Assembly: GCA_035578175.1 (NCBI GenBank)
Contig: JAQMRL010000040.1
Coordinates: 682,001 to 746,000 of the forward strand
DNA: 64,000 bases
Direction of reading: 5' to 3'
From: Catonia carolina
Taxonomy: Eukaryota > Arthropoda > Insecta > Hemiptera > Achilidae
In this document: positions 22,514 through 33,578 of the stretch, piece after piece
Numbering within the stretch: position 1 is the stretch's first letter
Layout: the number at the start of each line of letters is the position of its first letter
Notes under the pieces: generated by a model
Told to the model about the DNA's origin: nothing
Seen by the model: the letters and a program-made list of their open reading frames with translations, nothing else
Databases searched by the model: none
Translations under genes and position numbers: made by a program

Positions 22514-23197
22514 TATATCATTTATTCTACAAATTTTTCGTTTCCAGTGACTTTTTTTACAAATAAAAGGTAAGAATAACACATTTTTACGTAAAAATAG
22601 TTTAATTATTACTCAAAAGAAATTTCTGTTACTTTTTGAACTCGCGATTTCTATGCACCGAGTTTCCTTTGCAGGCCTACTGTACGTTATATAATACACT
22701 GTACTAGTATTACTAATTTTTCCATATTGCCATACATAGTCGTCTCACTAAAAATTATTAATTAATTTATTGTAAACATGTAAATATATTGTTTTTATTC
22801 TGGGATATTTTAAAAATTTACATAAATTTTAATATTTACATATTACATTTTGTGAATAATAAAATATTTTTTATTTTTCACATAAAAATAAATTTCAATT
22901 TGTTTAATAACTGATAAGTATAAATTTTTCTAATAATTAAAAAATTAATTTCAAATATAAATTTCGTAAAAACAACAAACGCGTATAATACCGTACTATA
23001 TTGGCCTGATGCCGCCTTAAGGTGGCGTCATGGTATATTTTCACTGTAATGGCGGGTCGGTGTAGCGAAGCACCCGTGATTATAGCCGCCGTGCTGAACG
23101 TGTTAATTCCTTTCAAGATCAAAAACCAAATGGCTTTGCACTTATGATAGCTTAAAGCATGAGCTCAAGTACAAACTGCTGTGAAACTAAAACTATA

Positions 23198-24125
23198 CGA
23201 GGGGGTACCCAAAAGTATCCGGAATAGCTCTGCTGTGGGTGGAGCTTGTGCAGTACAAATTCCCGCCACTAGGCTGCTTGTAGAGCTACTCATTGCCAGT
23301 TCAATGCCATTTTGTTCGTTGATCTAGCTTGTTCTGTTCTCGTGCAGTGATTGTTCTCGCTAGTGCTGTTTTGTGCTCGTGTCGTTTTTCATGATGGCAA
23401 GTGTTAATGAACAACGTGCGGCTGTGAAATTTTGCTTCTTGCTCGGTAAAAACGCCGCGGAAACAGTTGTAATGTTGAACACAGCTTACAAAGACGACGC
23501 TATTGGAAAAACCCAAGTGTACGAGTGGTTTTTGCGCTTTAAAAATGGCGACATGTCGGTTGAGAACAAACCTCGTTCTGGACGACCGTCGACTTCCCGA
23601 ACAGACGAAAATGTTGTGAAAGTGAAAGAAATTGTACGAACAGACTGACGACAGACCATTGACTTTTTATCTTCAAGTGTTAAGAAGACTACGAAACAGC
23701 ATTCGTCGTAAAAGACCTAATTTGTGGCAGACAGGGTACTGGATTTTCCACCACGACAACGCGCCTGCACACACGGCAATCTCGGTTACCCAGTTTTTGG
23801 CGAAAAACGGCATGGTTTTGCTACCACACGCACCGTACTCACCCGATCTGGCTCCGTGTGATTTTTTCTTGTTCCCACGCATGAAAAGGGGCATGAAAGG
23901 TCTCCGATTTAACAACGTTGATGATGTCAAGAAAAAAACGACGGATGAGCTGGCAGCCATCACTGAAGAGGAGTACAAAAAATGTTTTGAACAGTGGAAG
24001 CACCGGTGGGACAAATGTATTAGTTGTAATGGAGAGTATTTTGAAGGGGATAAGGTTCTTTTGTAAAAAAATTAAAAATAAATAGTTTTAAAAAATAATT
24101 CCGGTTTCTTTTGGGTACCCCCTCG
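23198..24125 (+). mobile_element. Mariner element, internally deleted
   Basis: 928 bp with TIRs cgagggggtacccaaaag and complement. TA is duplicated; the flanks in fact share TATA (23194-23197, 24126-24129). Confidence 0.92.
23373..24066 (+). pseudogene. Mariner transposase remnant lacking the first catalytic Asp
   Basis: The N-terminal frame (from the Met at the MASVNEQRAAVKF position, ~23394, to 23648) has the first HTH and the SGRPSTS linker. The C-terminal frame (23632-24066) has FYLQVLRRLRNS, then HDNAPAHT and YSPDLAPCD exactly 34 residues apart. The segment carrying the TGDE box is deleted at about 23640, and the join is out of frame with a stop. The C-terminal part is open to the natural end (GEYFEGDKVLL). 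Confidence 0.88.
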
Positions 24126-24332
24126 TATAGTGTTCTAATGAGTTGCAGGCTGGCTTGTTTGGGAGTAGGGAAAACAACGTAAGACTACAGTGTTGTCAAC
24201 AGCCACATGAACAGTTTCCTTGCATCTCCAGCACACCTTGCAGACAATACTTTTGGGATATCTACTCCAAATGCACAACATATACCAATTATTAATTAAT
24301 TAATAATTTAAGAATTATTAATAATTACTACG

Positions 24333-25022
24333 GATGAATATACGTAAAACCAAGTTCATGGTGATCGGTGAGGAGGAGGTCAACGCAGGAATCACACTCG
24401 CTGGCTCCGCCATTGAACAGGTGCACACGTACAAATACCTTGGGTGCTGCATAAATGACAAATGGGACTACGGTCAGGAAGTTAAAGTGCGTATCGAGCA
24501 AGCCAGAGCGGTGTTCACGAAACTAAAACATCTATTGTGCCAGCGTGATCTTAGTCTCAACACGAGGCTCCGAATTCTGAGGTGCTACGTACTTCCTGTA
24601 CTTCTTTACGGGCAGGAAGGATGGACACTAACGAAACTTCTAGAAAGGAGGCTGGAGGCGTTTGAGATGTGGCTATACCGCCGCATGCTCCGTATATCGT
24701 GGACCGACAGAGTACGAAACACGGACGTACTGACTCGGATGGGCAAGGAGATGGAACTGCTATACGACATCAAGCGACGAAAACTGCAGTACTTCGGCCA
24801 TGTTTTTCGAAACGGGAAATACAGACTTCTTCAGCTGATAATGGAAGGAAAGATAGCAGGAAAGCGCCGGCCGGGTAGAAGGAAAGCGTCCTGGCTGAAG
24901 AATTTGAGAGATTGGTTTGGTCTCAACTCCACGTCACTGTTCCGAGCAGCTGTTTCGAAAGTTAGAATAGCAATGATGATCGCCAACCTCCGACGCGGAG
25001 ACGGCACTTGAAGAAGAAGAAG
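24333..25022 (+). mobile_element. RTE-type LINE 3' end with target duplication
   Basis: 5'-truncated insertion ending in a (GAA)n tail, flanked by AATAATTACTACG on both sides (24320-24332, 25023-25035). Confidence 0.9.
24334..25011 (+). pseudogene. LINE ORF2 C-terminal part
   Basis: 225 residues of the thumb/C-terminal region of an RTE-like ORF2: HTYKYLGCCIND, LYGQEGWTL, FEMWLYRRMLRISWTDRV, KLQYFGHVFR and GRRKASWLKNL. There is no catalytic reverse transcriptase motif and no endonuclease, so it is a truncated insertion remnant. The frame is intact to the stop just before the tail, which suggests a fairly young copy. A related copy is at 46986-47474. Confidence 0.88.
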
Positions 25023-25035
25023 AATAATTACTACG

Positions 25036-25994
25036 AGTATAAACAATAAATAAACCAAAAATATTTCATATCACATTATATTTTTATTAAAAATTTTTTC
25101 ATTTTGCATTCACTCATAAACTCACACAAACATACATACAACTTACAAACAAAAATTACAAAAAAAAATACAATACTAAATATAACAAAAAAAAATAAAG
25201 ATACAAAAAAACTTTTGATAATAATCAATCCAATTGTACAAAAATTCAGGCATACAAAATTACTTACATTTCCAAAAATATACAATCATGTGTTGTAATC
25301 ATCATCATCATCATCTATTTACAAACAACTTATTTAGAAAAATACAAAATCCCAAAATTGTTATAACTGTATATTCAAAAAACAGTGACATAAATTTTAT
25401 ACCCATAACACATCTTACTTGAAATGTTTCAGGTTTACAAAACTCTTACTTGAATAACAAATCAATTATAAGAAAAATAATTACTTTATATACATTTCAC
25501 ACTTAAACACTAATTACAGTCTTTCTATTTAATAATAATAATTAAAAAATTTAACATAATTACTTCATTAAAACAGCCAACCTTTCAAACATTTTGACAA
25601 TGTACTGAAATTAACCGTATTATAATTTTTTAATAAGAGACATTTCTCAATTTACTACCGAATACTAAACTGAAAGATTACGTTGCTAATGTACTGTTTT
25701 TAATTGGTTTAATTAAAAATGTTAATTTTCACAAAATTTTTAAGACAAAGAAAAAAAATTTGTAATTTGAAAAGTTTTTTTTTAATCTCTAGTGTGTATG
25801 ATGTGCACACGAGGTGAAGTCTTGTACAGAATCAGGCCGATGATTTCTAAGAGAGTAGGGTTAATTAAACCGTAACCAATCAAAGTGCAATTATTGTGTA
25901 ATTATTATATATAAGTGTCGATTATTCAAACATTAGTCATCCAAACCTCCATCGATAGAAAAAAATCGACTACCAAATTAAATGACAAACAATA
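25036..25994. other. AT-rich spacer, no gene seen
   Basis: Very AT-rich. It contains a short (atc)n run near 25301 and, at about 25785-25900, a diverged counterpart of 12050-12180. Confidence 0.5.
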
Positions 25995-26848
25995 CAGGAG
26001 TTTATAAAAGAACTCCTGGATTTCAATAAATTAAAGGCATATCGTAAAGTTTCAATTTGTTTGCGTTGGTTAACTTGCCTGACCTTCACGCGGTGTCAGT
26101 CTGCCAGTCATGGTGTCACCGCAGCAGAAAGAACAGTGCGTGATTTGGTTTACAGAGACGCATTCAGTTTACAGTTCAAGTAATTTTTGTCACGAATACG
26201 GCCATACTGCGCCTACGAATAAAACGATTCTGGAGTGGTTTAACCAGTTTAAGGGAACAGGCAGCGTCTTGAAAGGGACATCTCCAGGCAGGCCATCTGA
26301 CCGCATCGTTCAACAGTTAATATTTGCCGAAAAAACAATTAACGGAACTCATTACTGTGATATGTTAAAGCAGTACACCATTCTACAGATTGACAATAAT
26401 GAAAAAGAAAATGGATTAATTTTCTTTCAGCAAGATGACGCTCCACCGCATTACAACAACTGTATTTTCAGGCCCGTGGATCGGAAGAAAAGGCCCGATC
26501 CCATGGCCACCAAGGAGCCCCCAGGCATTACACTAGATTTCTTTTTTGGGGGCATGTTAAAAACATTGTTTACTCGGAGAAAATCCGCGACGTTGAACAC
26601 CTACGGGAGAGAATGTTTGCAATTGTAGCAGCAATAACACTCGATATGGTGGCAAATACGTGGAAAGAAGTGAATTACCATTTGGACGTATGCAGGCAAA
26701 CGAATGATGCACATATCAAGTTTATTAAATATAAAAAAAAAAACTTGAAAAATTTCCCACCCAGAATTTATTATCATGTAAATTTTTCTTTTAATTAAAG
26801 CTATTTAAATAACACTTGAAATCAAAGAGTTCTTTTATAAACACCCTG
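25995..26848 (+). mobile_element. IS630/mariner-type element, internally deleted
   Basis: 854 bp with inverted ends related over ~24 bp (caggagtttataaaagaactc versus the complement of gagttcttttataaacaccctg). TA is duplicated (25993-25994, 26849-26850). Confidence 0.85.
26110..26798 (+). pseudogene. DDE transposase remnant
   Basis: The frame 26110-26628 starts MVSPQQKEQCVIWFTET with an N-terminal HTH. After an internal deletion (at about the PGRPSD position) it continues to the second catalytic box FFQQDDAPPHY. A shifted frame (to 26798) holds the C-terminal helices. The first catalytic Asp region is missing and the third-box region is scrambled (FRPVDRKKRPD). It is not functional. It belongs to the same general family as the element at 19833-20782. 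Confidence 0.75.
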
Positions 26849-26859
26849 TACTGTACAGT

Positions 26860-27037
26860 TTTTTTTTTTTTTTTGGTTTAACGTCCGACTGTTTTGCAAA
26901 TTGCTGCTAATGCAGACGGTGTAGGATGAAATGAATTTTTTGTAACGTATGAAAAAATGCCATGCCCGAGTGGGATTCGAACCCAAGACCGTGTGATGAG
27001 AGGCGAGCACGTTACCAACATCGCCAACGCGGCCGGC
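26860..27037 (-). mobile_element. tRNA-derived SINE, reverse orientation
   Basis: T-run, then the tail (aacgtccgactgtt), the B box ggattcgaaccc and the head complement ending gcggccggc. It is flanked by the 12-bp duplication GTACTGTACAGT (26848-26859, 27038-27049), so it integrated exactly at the edge of the preceding transposon. Confidence 0.93.
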
Positions 27038-27429
27038 GTACTGTACAGTGAAAAATGTGTACTACAATTCAGTTTCCTTGTTCAATTTGACAACAATGGA
27101 GACTGTTCAGAGTAAAATTCAATATTTTTAAAAATTACTGTTTAATATGTACAACAAGCGAGTTGAAAAATATTTCATACAGGATTTTACCGTAATTTAT
27201 TCAGTTTTAAAATTCTGTAATTTCCCCTTTAATTTTATAATTTTTAGTACACTAAATTTGGAATAAAAGCAATAAAAACTTATAGTATATATATGATGGC
27301 CTTTAATAACCTATTAAACATTTAGGTTATATTACATAGTTCCAGTACAGTGAATCAAATTACATTACAGGATTAAGCTTATTCAATTATTGTAATTATT
27401 TGATTATCAGAACCGCAAACAACTGACGC

Positions 27430-27522
27430 TCCACTGTAACTACCTTTACTAGGATTTGAACCACGAACCTTTACCTCTGAAAATCAGCTGTTAAACAGCT
27501 GATTCGCAGCGATGACTTTACC
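27430..27522 (-). mobile_element. tRNA-like SINE relic, split by a hAT element
   Basis: The stretch ggatttgaaccacgaacc with ctctagatcaacccggtg beyond the hAT looks like a reversed tRNA-like head (B box ggttcaaatcc, then a ...ggttgatctagag arm). It is old and incomplete. Confidence 0.45.
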
Positions 27523-27530
27523 CTCTAGAT

Positions 27531-28001
27531 CAGTCATGTCAAAGATACGGCCCGCGGGCCGCATCCGGCCCCCGGGCTGTATCAATACGGGCCGCGATCG
27601 CAATGTGTCACAGAAAGAAGAATCATGTTTTTTTAGAGCTTTAAGACTTCACTCGATTCCTCTATGGAAGTTTTAAAATGCGTACACTACATTTATAAGT
27701 AATTTTAAGGGCAGCGCGTGCCGAGACAAGCGAGAGAGATTGACAGTAACGCCATTTCTACCTGACATCAATGAGCTTGTCAAAAACAAGAGAAGTCAGG
27801 TATCTGGATCCTCGAGCTCAAAATAATTACCATCTTTTATAAATTTGATATGATTTTTAACAACCATATATTATATACTATACAATTAAATAAATAAAAT
27901 GTTATAATAATTCAGTACATTTTTTGTTATTTGAATCTGGCCCGCCTACATATTCTAAATTTAATATATGGCCCTCTGCAAAATTGAGTTTGACACCACT
28001 G
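27531..28001. mobile_element. hAT-type non-autonomous element
   Basis: 471 bp from cagtcatgtcaaa to tttgacaccactg (13-bp TIRs with two mismatches), with the 8-bp target duplication CTCTAGAT (27523-27530, 28002-28009). The interior includes cggcccgcgggccgcatcc and tctggcccgcc blocks and no coding frame. Confidence 0.92.
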
Positions 28002-28009
28002 CTCTAGAT

Positions 28010-29034
28010 CAACCCGGTGATTCAGTGTCAATATTACAAAAATTTATTTAATGATATTACTTGCGTTAAAAAATTACACAATTAATTGTAGTAAATATTA
28101 AGTGCGGGAAAAAAAAATTTGATTATTTGTACAAGAATACATGGCGTCGAACCAGTTTCTCTAAGTATTGCTACGTCATGGTGAATGATCTGGCATCTAA
28201 TAAACCGAATTGAACGTTTTAAACCGTGCTTACTGTATATTAAATAATATTACATGATTTTCTTAATTTTCGGATCCAAATTCGGTTACGAGATAAACTT
28301 TTGTAACTTTAAAATTTCACGAAATCTCAATCGAAAATCACAACATATTGATTATTAAATCGTCGAAAGGTCAGCTAAAAGATATATATATATATATAAT
28401 AATATACAATGAAAAATAAAGAAAAACTTACAGAAGAAAACTCATACCACCTCAGTCATTTCCGTCTCGAAAAAATTCCATCGTAAAAATATTAACAACA
28501 AAATATACAACAAACATTAATAAAAACAGATGGAAGTTGTAATACAATCACAAAATATAATACAAAATTTCGACAACGATTCATAAAAATACGATAAGGG
28601 AAAAATAGAAGCAACAAATCTTTTTTTATACAATCATATAGTAAGTAAATTTTTAGGTTAACTTTTCATTTCAACAATATATTTTATATAATACATTTAC
28701 ATTATTATAATAAAAAATAAATTTTTAAATTTCTATACTATTATTTACAACAGATTACTGTATTAAAAATTAGTGTTTTTTTCTTATTTTTTTCTTAACC
28801 CATTAACCACAAGAAGGATTTATGTAATTGGAAATATTAAAGTTTAAAAAATATAATATTATTATACAACTAGATTACAATCTATATTAATTAATTACAA
28901 TAATATATTTACTTACGATTATCCGAATTTGTTGTATAAATATTTTGTATTTCTAATCGGAACTTTAACCGAAATACATCCTATTTATAAAATACGTATT
29001 AACAAAAGTTGGGTGAATTTCACCATTTACATGA
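28010..29034. other. AT-rich spacer, no gene seen
   Basis: No convincing frame or repeat. A (ta)n run lies at about 28381-28400. Confidence 0.5.
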
Positions 29035-29048
29035 AATGCTTAAAATTG

Positions 29049-29222
29049 TTTTTTTTTTTTTTTTTTTTTTTTGGTTTAACGTCCAACTGTTCTCCAATTA
29101 CTGCTAATGCAGTTGGTGAAGGATGAAATAATTTTTTTGTAACGTATGAAAATATGTCGTGCCTGAATGGAATTCGAACCCAAGACCGCATGATGAGAGG
29201 CGAGCATGTTACCAACTACGCC
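29049..29222 (-). mobile_element. tRNA-derived SINE, reverse orientation, head-truncated
   Basis: Same family as 26860-27037. The head stops about 10 nt short. AATGCTT lies on both sides (29035-29041 and 29223-29229). Confidence 0.85.
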
Positions 29223-29292
29223 AATGCTTCAAAGGAAAATAAATTTTTTTCTGGCTATTGCAGAATGTTACCAGGCAATATTTTTTTAAATA

Positions 29293-30050
29293 CAGTAAAA
29301 CCTGTCACATCCGAACCTGTGATATCAGGACCCTCCCATATCCGGACGTATCTCCACACTAACATTTTAATTTCGGTTAAATAGTAAGGAATGGAAAAGT
29401 GAAAGTTGCAGCTGGAATGTCGTTTGACAGTTTGCAGAGCTTGTAAAACCCCTCCCTGGGTGTTAAGAAATCAATGACGATGAAGTCAAGCGGTGGTTAC
29501 TCAGTGGTTTTAAGTGGACATTAATTCAACAAAATTGCATACAGTAACATCATAGAAATGGTGTGCAATAGCGATGAGAAAATCTCTGAACCCAAAGAGG
29601 ATAGCTACAAGCCTGTAATGAGTCACTCTGAGGCATTCAAGACCATCGAATCTGTGATCAGTTATGTTCAACATCAAGACGAAATAAGCGAAACTGAAGT
29701 GATGCCATTACAAAGATTGAGTGACATGGTTTCCAAAAAAAAATGTGTGCAGTGTGTAAAGCAGACGAAAATCACAAACTTTTTCTAGTAGGCGTAAAGT
29801 AACTTATGTACTGATGTAGACGTACTGTAAGTAAAAACTTTTAAACAATTTTAGTTGTTTTATTTTAAAGAATACAGTGTACAAACACAAATGTTAAACC
29901 AACAGAAATGTTGAGAATAACATATTTTAACTATTTCTTGTTATTTATTTCTCGGCCTCTAACTATTTATAATTACCTTGGTTTATCCGAATTTTTCCAT
30001 ATACGGATCGGCTGGTCGCCATATTAGTCCGGATGAGACAGGTTCTACTG
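29293..30050 (+). mobile_element. Pogo/Tigger element, internally deleted
   Basis: Ends cagtaaaacctgtcacatcc and the complement of ggatgagacaggttctactg, with TA on both sides (29291-29292, 30051-30052). The right subterminal region carries ccatattagtccgga, as does the Tigger at 16232-17136. Confidence 0.88.
29558..29788 (+). pseudogene. Tigger transposase C-terminal tail
   Basis: A 76-residue frame with SHSEAFKTIESVISYVQHQ and the terminal KQTKITNFF, which matches the usual C-terminus of Tigger/jerky-like transposases (...QTKITDFF). The HTH and the catalytic DDE core are absent. The Met is probably just the first available in-frame one. No function is expected beyond being a leftover. Confidence 0.75.
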
Positions 30051-30496
30051 TATATTCTTTGTTAATTTTCGCCCTAAAATTCTGCACCTAGATTTCTCTA
30101 CTATAAAAATATATTTTCGAGTCACATAACGGATGTTGTTTTATTTCAAATTCTAATATTAATATAAATGTTTCTGTGTCCATTATAAAATAAAATTATA
30201 ACAGTGTGATATAATGTTTTGCACAAAAATTCCATGAAGAAAGCAAAGTCCTAATAAATGAAACTTAAATGATTTTCAAGTTATAACAGAAAAACATAAT
30301 AAAAAATTGCCAATGCGCATGCGTGCCAACTGACGATTGGGGAAGAAATCCCCCCACTCGCTGTTTCTTTGTGATAATGGAAGCAGCATAAGGGATGATT
30401 ACGAGCTGGGTTGGTAGTAGAGGAATAGTATCGATCCACAGTAGTGGGGGCGAAACAAAAATAATACTGGAAAAACAAATTTTCAAGTTATTTTAA

Positions 30497-30950
30497 TCAT
30501 CATCATAAGCATCACGGTTTAGGCCTTGTAGTCCTGTTCCGTTCTCAAGCTAGCAAATCTTTAAGTTACTTGCGATGACCATCTTTTCTTTGGTCTTCCT
30601 ATGTTACGTTGCCCAACCGGTTGGTAATTAAGGATAATCTTCGGTGCTTGCTCATCTGCCATTCTTAGCACATGCTCATACCAGCTCTGCCTATAACCAA
30701 TGATCGCATCCGTTACACACAGCATCCCAAGCTCATTTCGTATATCCTCATTCCTCTTATGGTACAGCAAACTGTACCCCGCTAGGGGCCTCAACAGTCG
30801 CATTTCTGCCGCTACGATTCTAGTTAATTGCTGAGTGGTTAACGTCCAGCTTTCAGATCCATACAACACGACTGGCAGCACTAGTGTTTTATAAAACTTC
30901 AAAACCGTTTCTCTCCTTACTTTTCCCACCAAAGTTTTCCTTACAGTATA
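30497..30950 (-). mobile_element. RTE-like LINE 3' end, reverse orientation
   Basis: Minus-strand frame 30561-30932 with VLYGSESWTLTTQQ, EMRLLRPLAG, RNEDIRNELG, YRQSWYEHVLRM and the C-terminal GRPKKRW: the thumb and C-terminus of ORF2. A tca-rich tail follows at 30497-30510. It is the same broad family as 42970-43760. The 5' part, including the catalytic domain, is missing. Confidence 0.82.
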
Positions 30951-31539
30951 TTCACTTGATATATCACAGGATTGGGGATCTCACCTTAATACTATAACCC
31001 ATTTTATACAATCACTAGGTAATCGCATAAAATCATTAATTTCTACAGCACGGATGGGATACATAATGCAGACTCTGAGCCCATTTGCTCATAATTTCCT
31101 GTTGAACAAATTCTCTAGCCAACTTAAAGATGTTACTGTCGGGCCTATTGCCTTTCCAAATAACCTCATCCATATCGACTCCCTAAATTCTATTATGTGG
31201 GTAAAATTAGAGGTCCCTACACCAACGGGTTACCTTGTGGGGAAGATAACAAAAAGCCCGGAGACAATGACGGTAATACGAAAGGAGAATGAAATATGTT
31301 ACAATTTTAAACCTTATAGGACCAGTGTACAAATCGCTAACGAACTAGGATATACAAAATCTTTATACGTTAGCGAGACACTTTGTACTAAAAGAGCTTC
31401 CATATGGATGTGCCCCATGCGTTCTTTACATTCATCGATATCATCTGAATCATTCTGTCTCTCAAATCCACGCCCTCGCACAAAACGTCAATCACTGGAT
31501 GATCTGTACAAGGACCTACGTTATTTTAATAAATTGTAA
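30948..31539 (+). CDS. Unrecognised open frame
   Basis: An uninterrupted plus-strand frame of ~195 codons up to the stop at 31537-31539. The first in-frame Met is at 31054, giving 161 residues. It holds a hydrophobic-rich N-terminal half, then about five Cys (including ETLCTKRASIWMCP), and ends RPRTKRQSLDDLYKDLRYF. The Cys spacing and the late basic stretch recall an ectodomain fragment of a retroelement or viral-type glycoprotein, but I cannot match it to a named family. It begins right at the edge of the reversed LINE. It could equally be a host exon. A protein profile or structure search is needed to place it. Confidence 0.35.
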
Positions 31540-31786
31540 AATAAGTTCCTTAACTTAACACTCAAGTACTTTCAAGTTAGCACACGTTAAAATTAAGAAA
31601 CTCACTAAACTAATTCTAAGTTTAAGGAAATCAAAATTAGCTCCAGCGTTGGCTTGCACTTGTAGTTCTGTAAAACACTTTGAAACCTTTTCACAGACCA
31701 TCAACTAAACTGAACCACAAGAAGGTAAAGAAATAGAAAAATATTTGTCATGAATAATGTAATGAAGATAAATAAAAGTCCTCGTT

Positions 31787-31978
31787 GCCGCCTCCGTAGC
31801 GTAGTGGTAAGCGCATTGGCCTGCCACGCGGAGGTCCTGGGTTCGATTCCCGGCGAGGGTCTGGAAATTTTCACACGTCAAATCCTAAAGTTAATGTTAC
31901 ACAATCCACCGTAGTCGCTAATGACCAAGTTGTTGATGCGACTCTAAATAAATAAATAAATAAATAAAAAAAAAAAAA
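31787..31978 (+). mobile_element. tRNA-derived SINE, second family
   Basis: Head gccgcctccgtagcgtagtg with B box gggttcgattcccgg, tail cgctaatgaccaagttgttg then atgcgactctaaataaat and an A-run. It is flanked by the 11-13-bp duplication AAGTCCTCGTT (left copy ends at 31786, right copy 31981-31991). It could be mistaken for a tRNA gene, but the tail and duplication show a SINE. Confidence 0.92.
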
Positions 31979-32386
31979 AAAAGTCCTCGTTTTGTTCTGA
32001 CAATATTAATATACCATATTACAAAATTCAATACATCAGTTACCGATTTATAATGCGTAAAAATTATAAACATTCAAAATTATACATAATTGTATTAAGC
32101 ATTTCATATAAGGTGATCTACCCTCTTCCATATAAGATTATCTTTTATTTTCATAATAAAGTTAATTAAATTGAAAAAGCCTTTCAAAAATTTAGCCCGA
32201 AAAAAAAACATTATATATAAATTTGATTAACGATTTTTTGATTTTCGACAATAATTTTTATAATATGAGGTGCGACAAGAAACAAAGATTCGAGTGGAAA
32301 ATTTGAACAAAGAATGGAATTCGTAACAACCATTTTGGTTGGGAGAGCATTCCGTTAATAAATAAAATACTGCATATTAAAACGTA

Positions 32387-33039
32387 CAGTGGGTCCTCGA
32401 CTTACGAACATTCAACTTACGAACATCCGGAGATACGAACGCCAGAAACTATTTTTTTTATCACTTGATATTATTTGGAATATAGGCTAATTACAACAAG
32501 TTTCCAAACAATGTTTAGAGCGGTCAATGAGTTTAGAGCTGTCATGTGTTACAAAATTCTTTTGGAAGAAAAGAAACTTGTAACAGTTCAAACATCCATT
32601 CAAAACTTTTTTCAAACAAAGCTAAAGCTGTAAATATTGTAAAACCATCTTCAATATGTTTTAAATTTTTATGAAAATGTTTACTTTTTATTTCATGTTT
32701 TTGCTATTTTTAATTTTTAATGGTCTTTTCTTTCTGTAAAAAGTATTCAATGTATTTATGTGTTAACAGTGTATTCAGTTGCTAAAAGTATATACAGTAT
32801 GTATTAAGTTACTATAAATAGTACTTATTAAAAACGAATAAAATAGTTTAACAGATTTTATCTTTATTTAGTTGCTGATTACAATTTCACTAAGTATGCT
32901 AGTTTTTGTACGTTATGAAAAGCAATTAGGTCGCTAGTGTCTGCTACGAAATCTACTGACGTGTATTCCAACTTACGAACAATTCGACTTGCGAACACTC
33001 GGCCGGTACGCATTATGTTCGTAAGTTGAGGACCCCCTG
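32387..33039. mobile_element. Pogo/Tigger-type MITE
   Basis: 653 bp with ends cagtgggtcctcgacttacg and complement of cgtaagttgaggaccccctg. TA is on both sides (32385-32386, 33040-33041). Subterminal acttacgaaca units are repeated at both ends, as in Tigger elements. There is no coding frame. Confidence 0.88.
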
Positions 33040-33578
33040 TATAATAAAAACATGTTCAATTAAGTTCAGCCAGAAAAGGTTGCAGATTAAAATTCAAGAC
33101 AATGGTAGTCTTCTTTGATATTTAAGCAATTTTAACGACTATAACAGAAGAACATAGTCAAAAATTTCCTACATGCATGCACCAAAAATGAAGACTGGGG
33201 AAGAATTTTCCATAAATACCTCTTTATGATAGTTTGAGCAGTGTTAACGATGATTGACAGCTGGATTGAAGAAGCTAAACGGTATCGAAGGAGAGGAGTG
33301 AAAGAGATGAAAAACCAGTACAAGCAGAGCAAACCACATCTTTAAAATTATTTTTTAAAAATTGTAAAATAATAAATGGGTTCATGAAACCATTAGGAAA
33401 ACAATCAAAAATATGGAAAGACAAATGGCTGATGCATTTGGCTCACAAAATACCATATCAAGCAGTTTCTGGCCATAAAAAAAAAAACAACATTACAATG
33501 ATGTTAACCCTGCCTAATTCATCAGATTTGGCTACCTGTGACTTTTTTAAAATTATATCAAGTTGAAGTCTTTCATTA

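Larger units (their letters stand above)
21299..23102. mobile_element. piggyBac-like non-autonomous element, split by a mariner
   Basis: Ends cacgttcagcac and gtgctgaacgtg with TTAA on both sides (21295-21298, 23103-23106), the hallmark of piggyBac insertion. Subterminal palindromic blocks gccgccgtaaggcggc and gccgccttaaggcgg lie near the left end, and a matching gccgccttaaggtggc near the right end. Removing the mariner at 21586-22513 leaves ~876 bp without coding capacity. Confidence 0.88.

Noticed and set aside
30265..30486. Minus-strand ORF resembling the one at 33132-33332
   Set aside because: Both share short strings (FFCY, LPQSS) and suggest a diverged repeat, but no domain or boundary could be supported. 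Not annotated as a gene.
33384..33566. Possible mariner third-box relic (SSDLATCDFF)
   Set aside because: Only one short motif is present and no TIRs or other boxes were found. Too weak to list.
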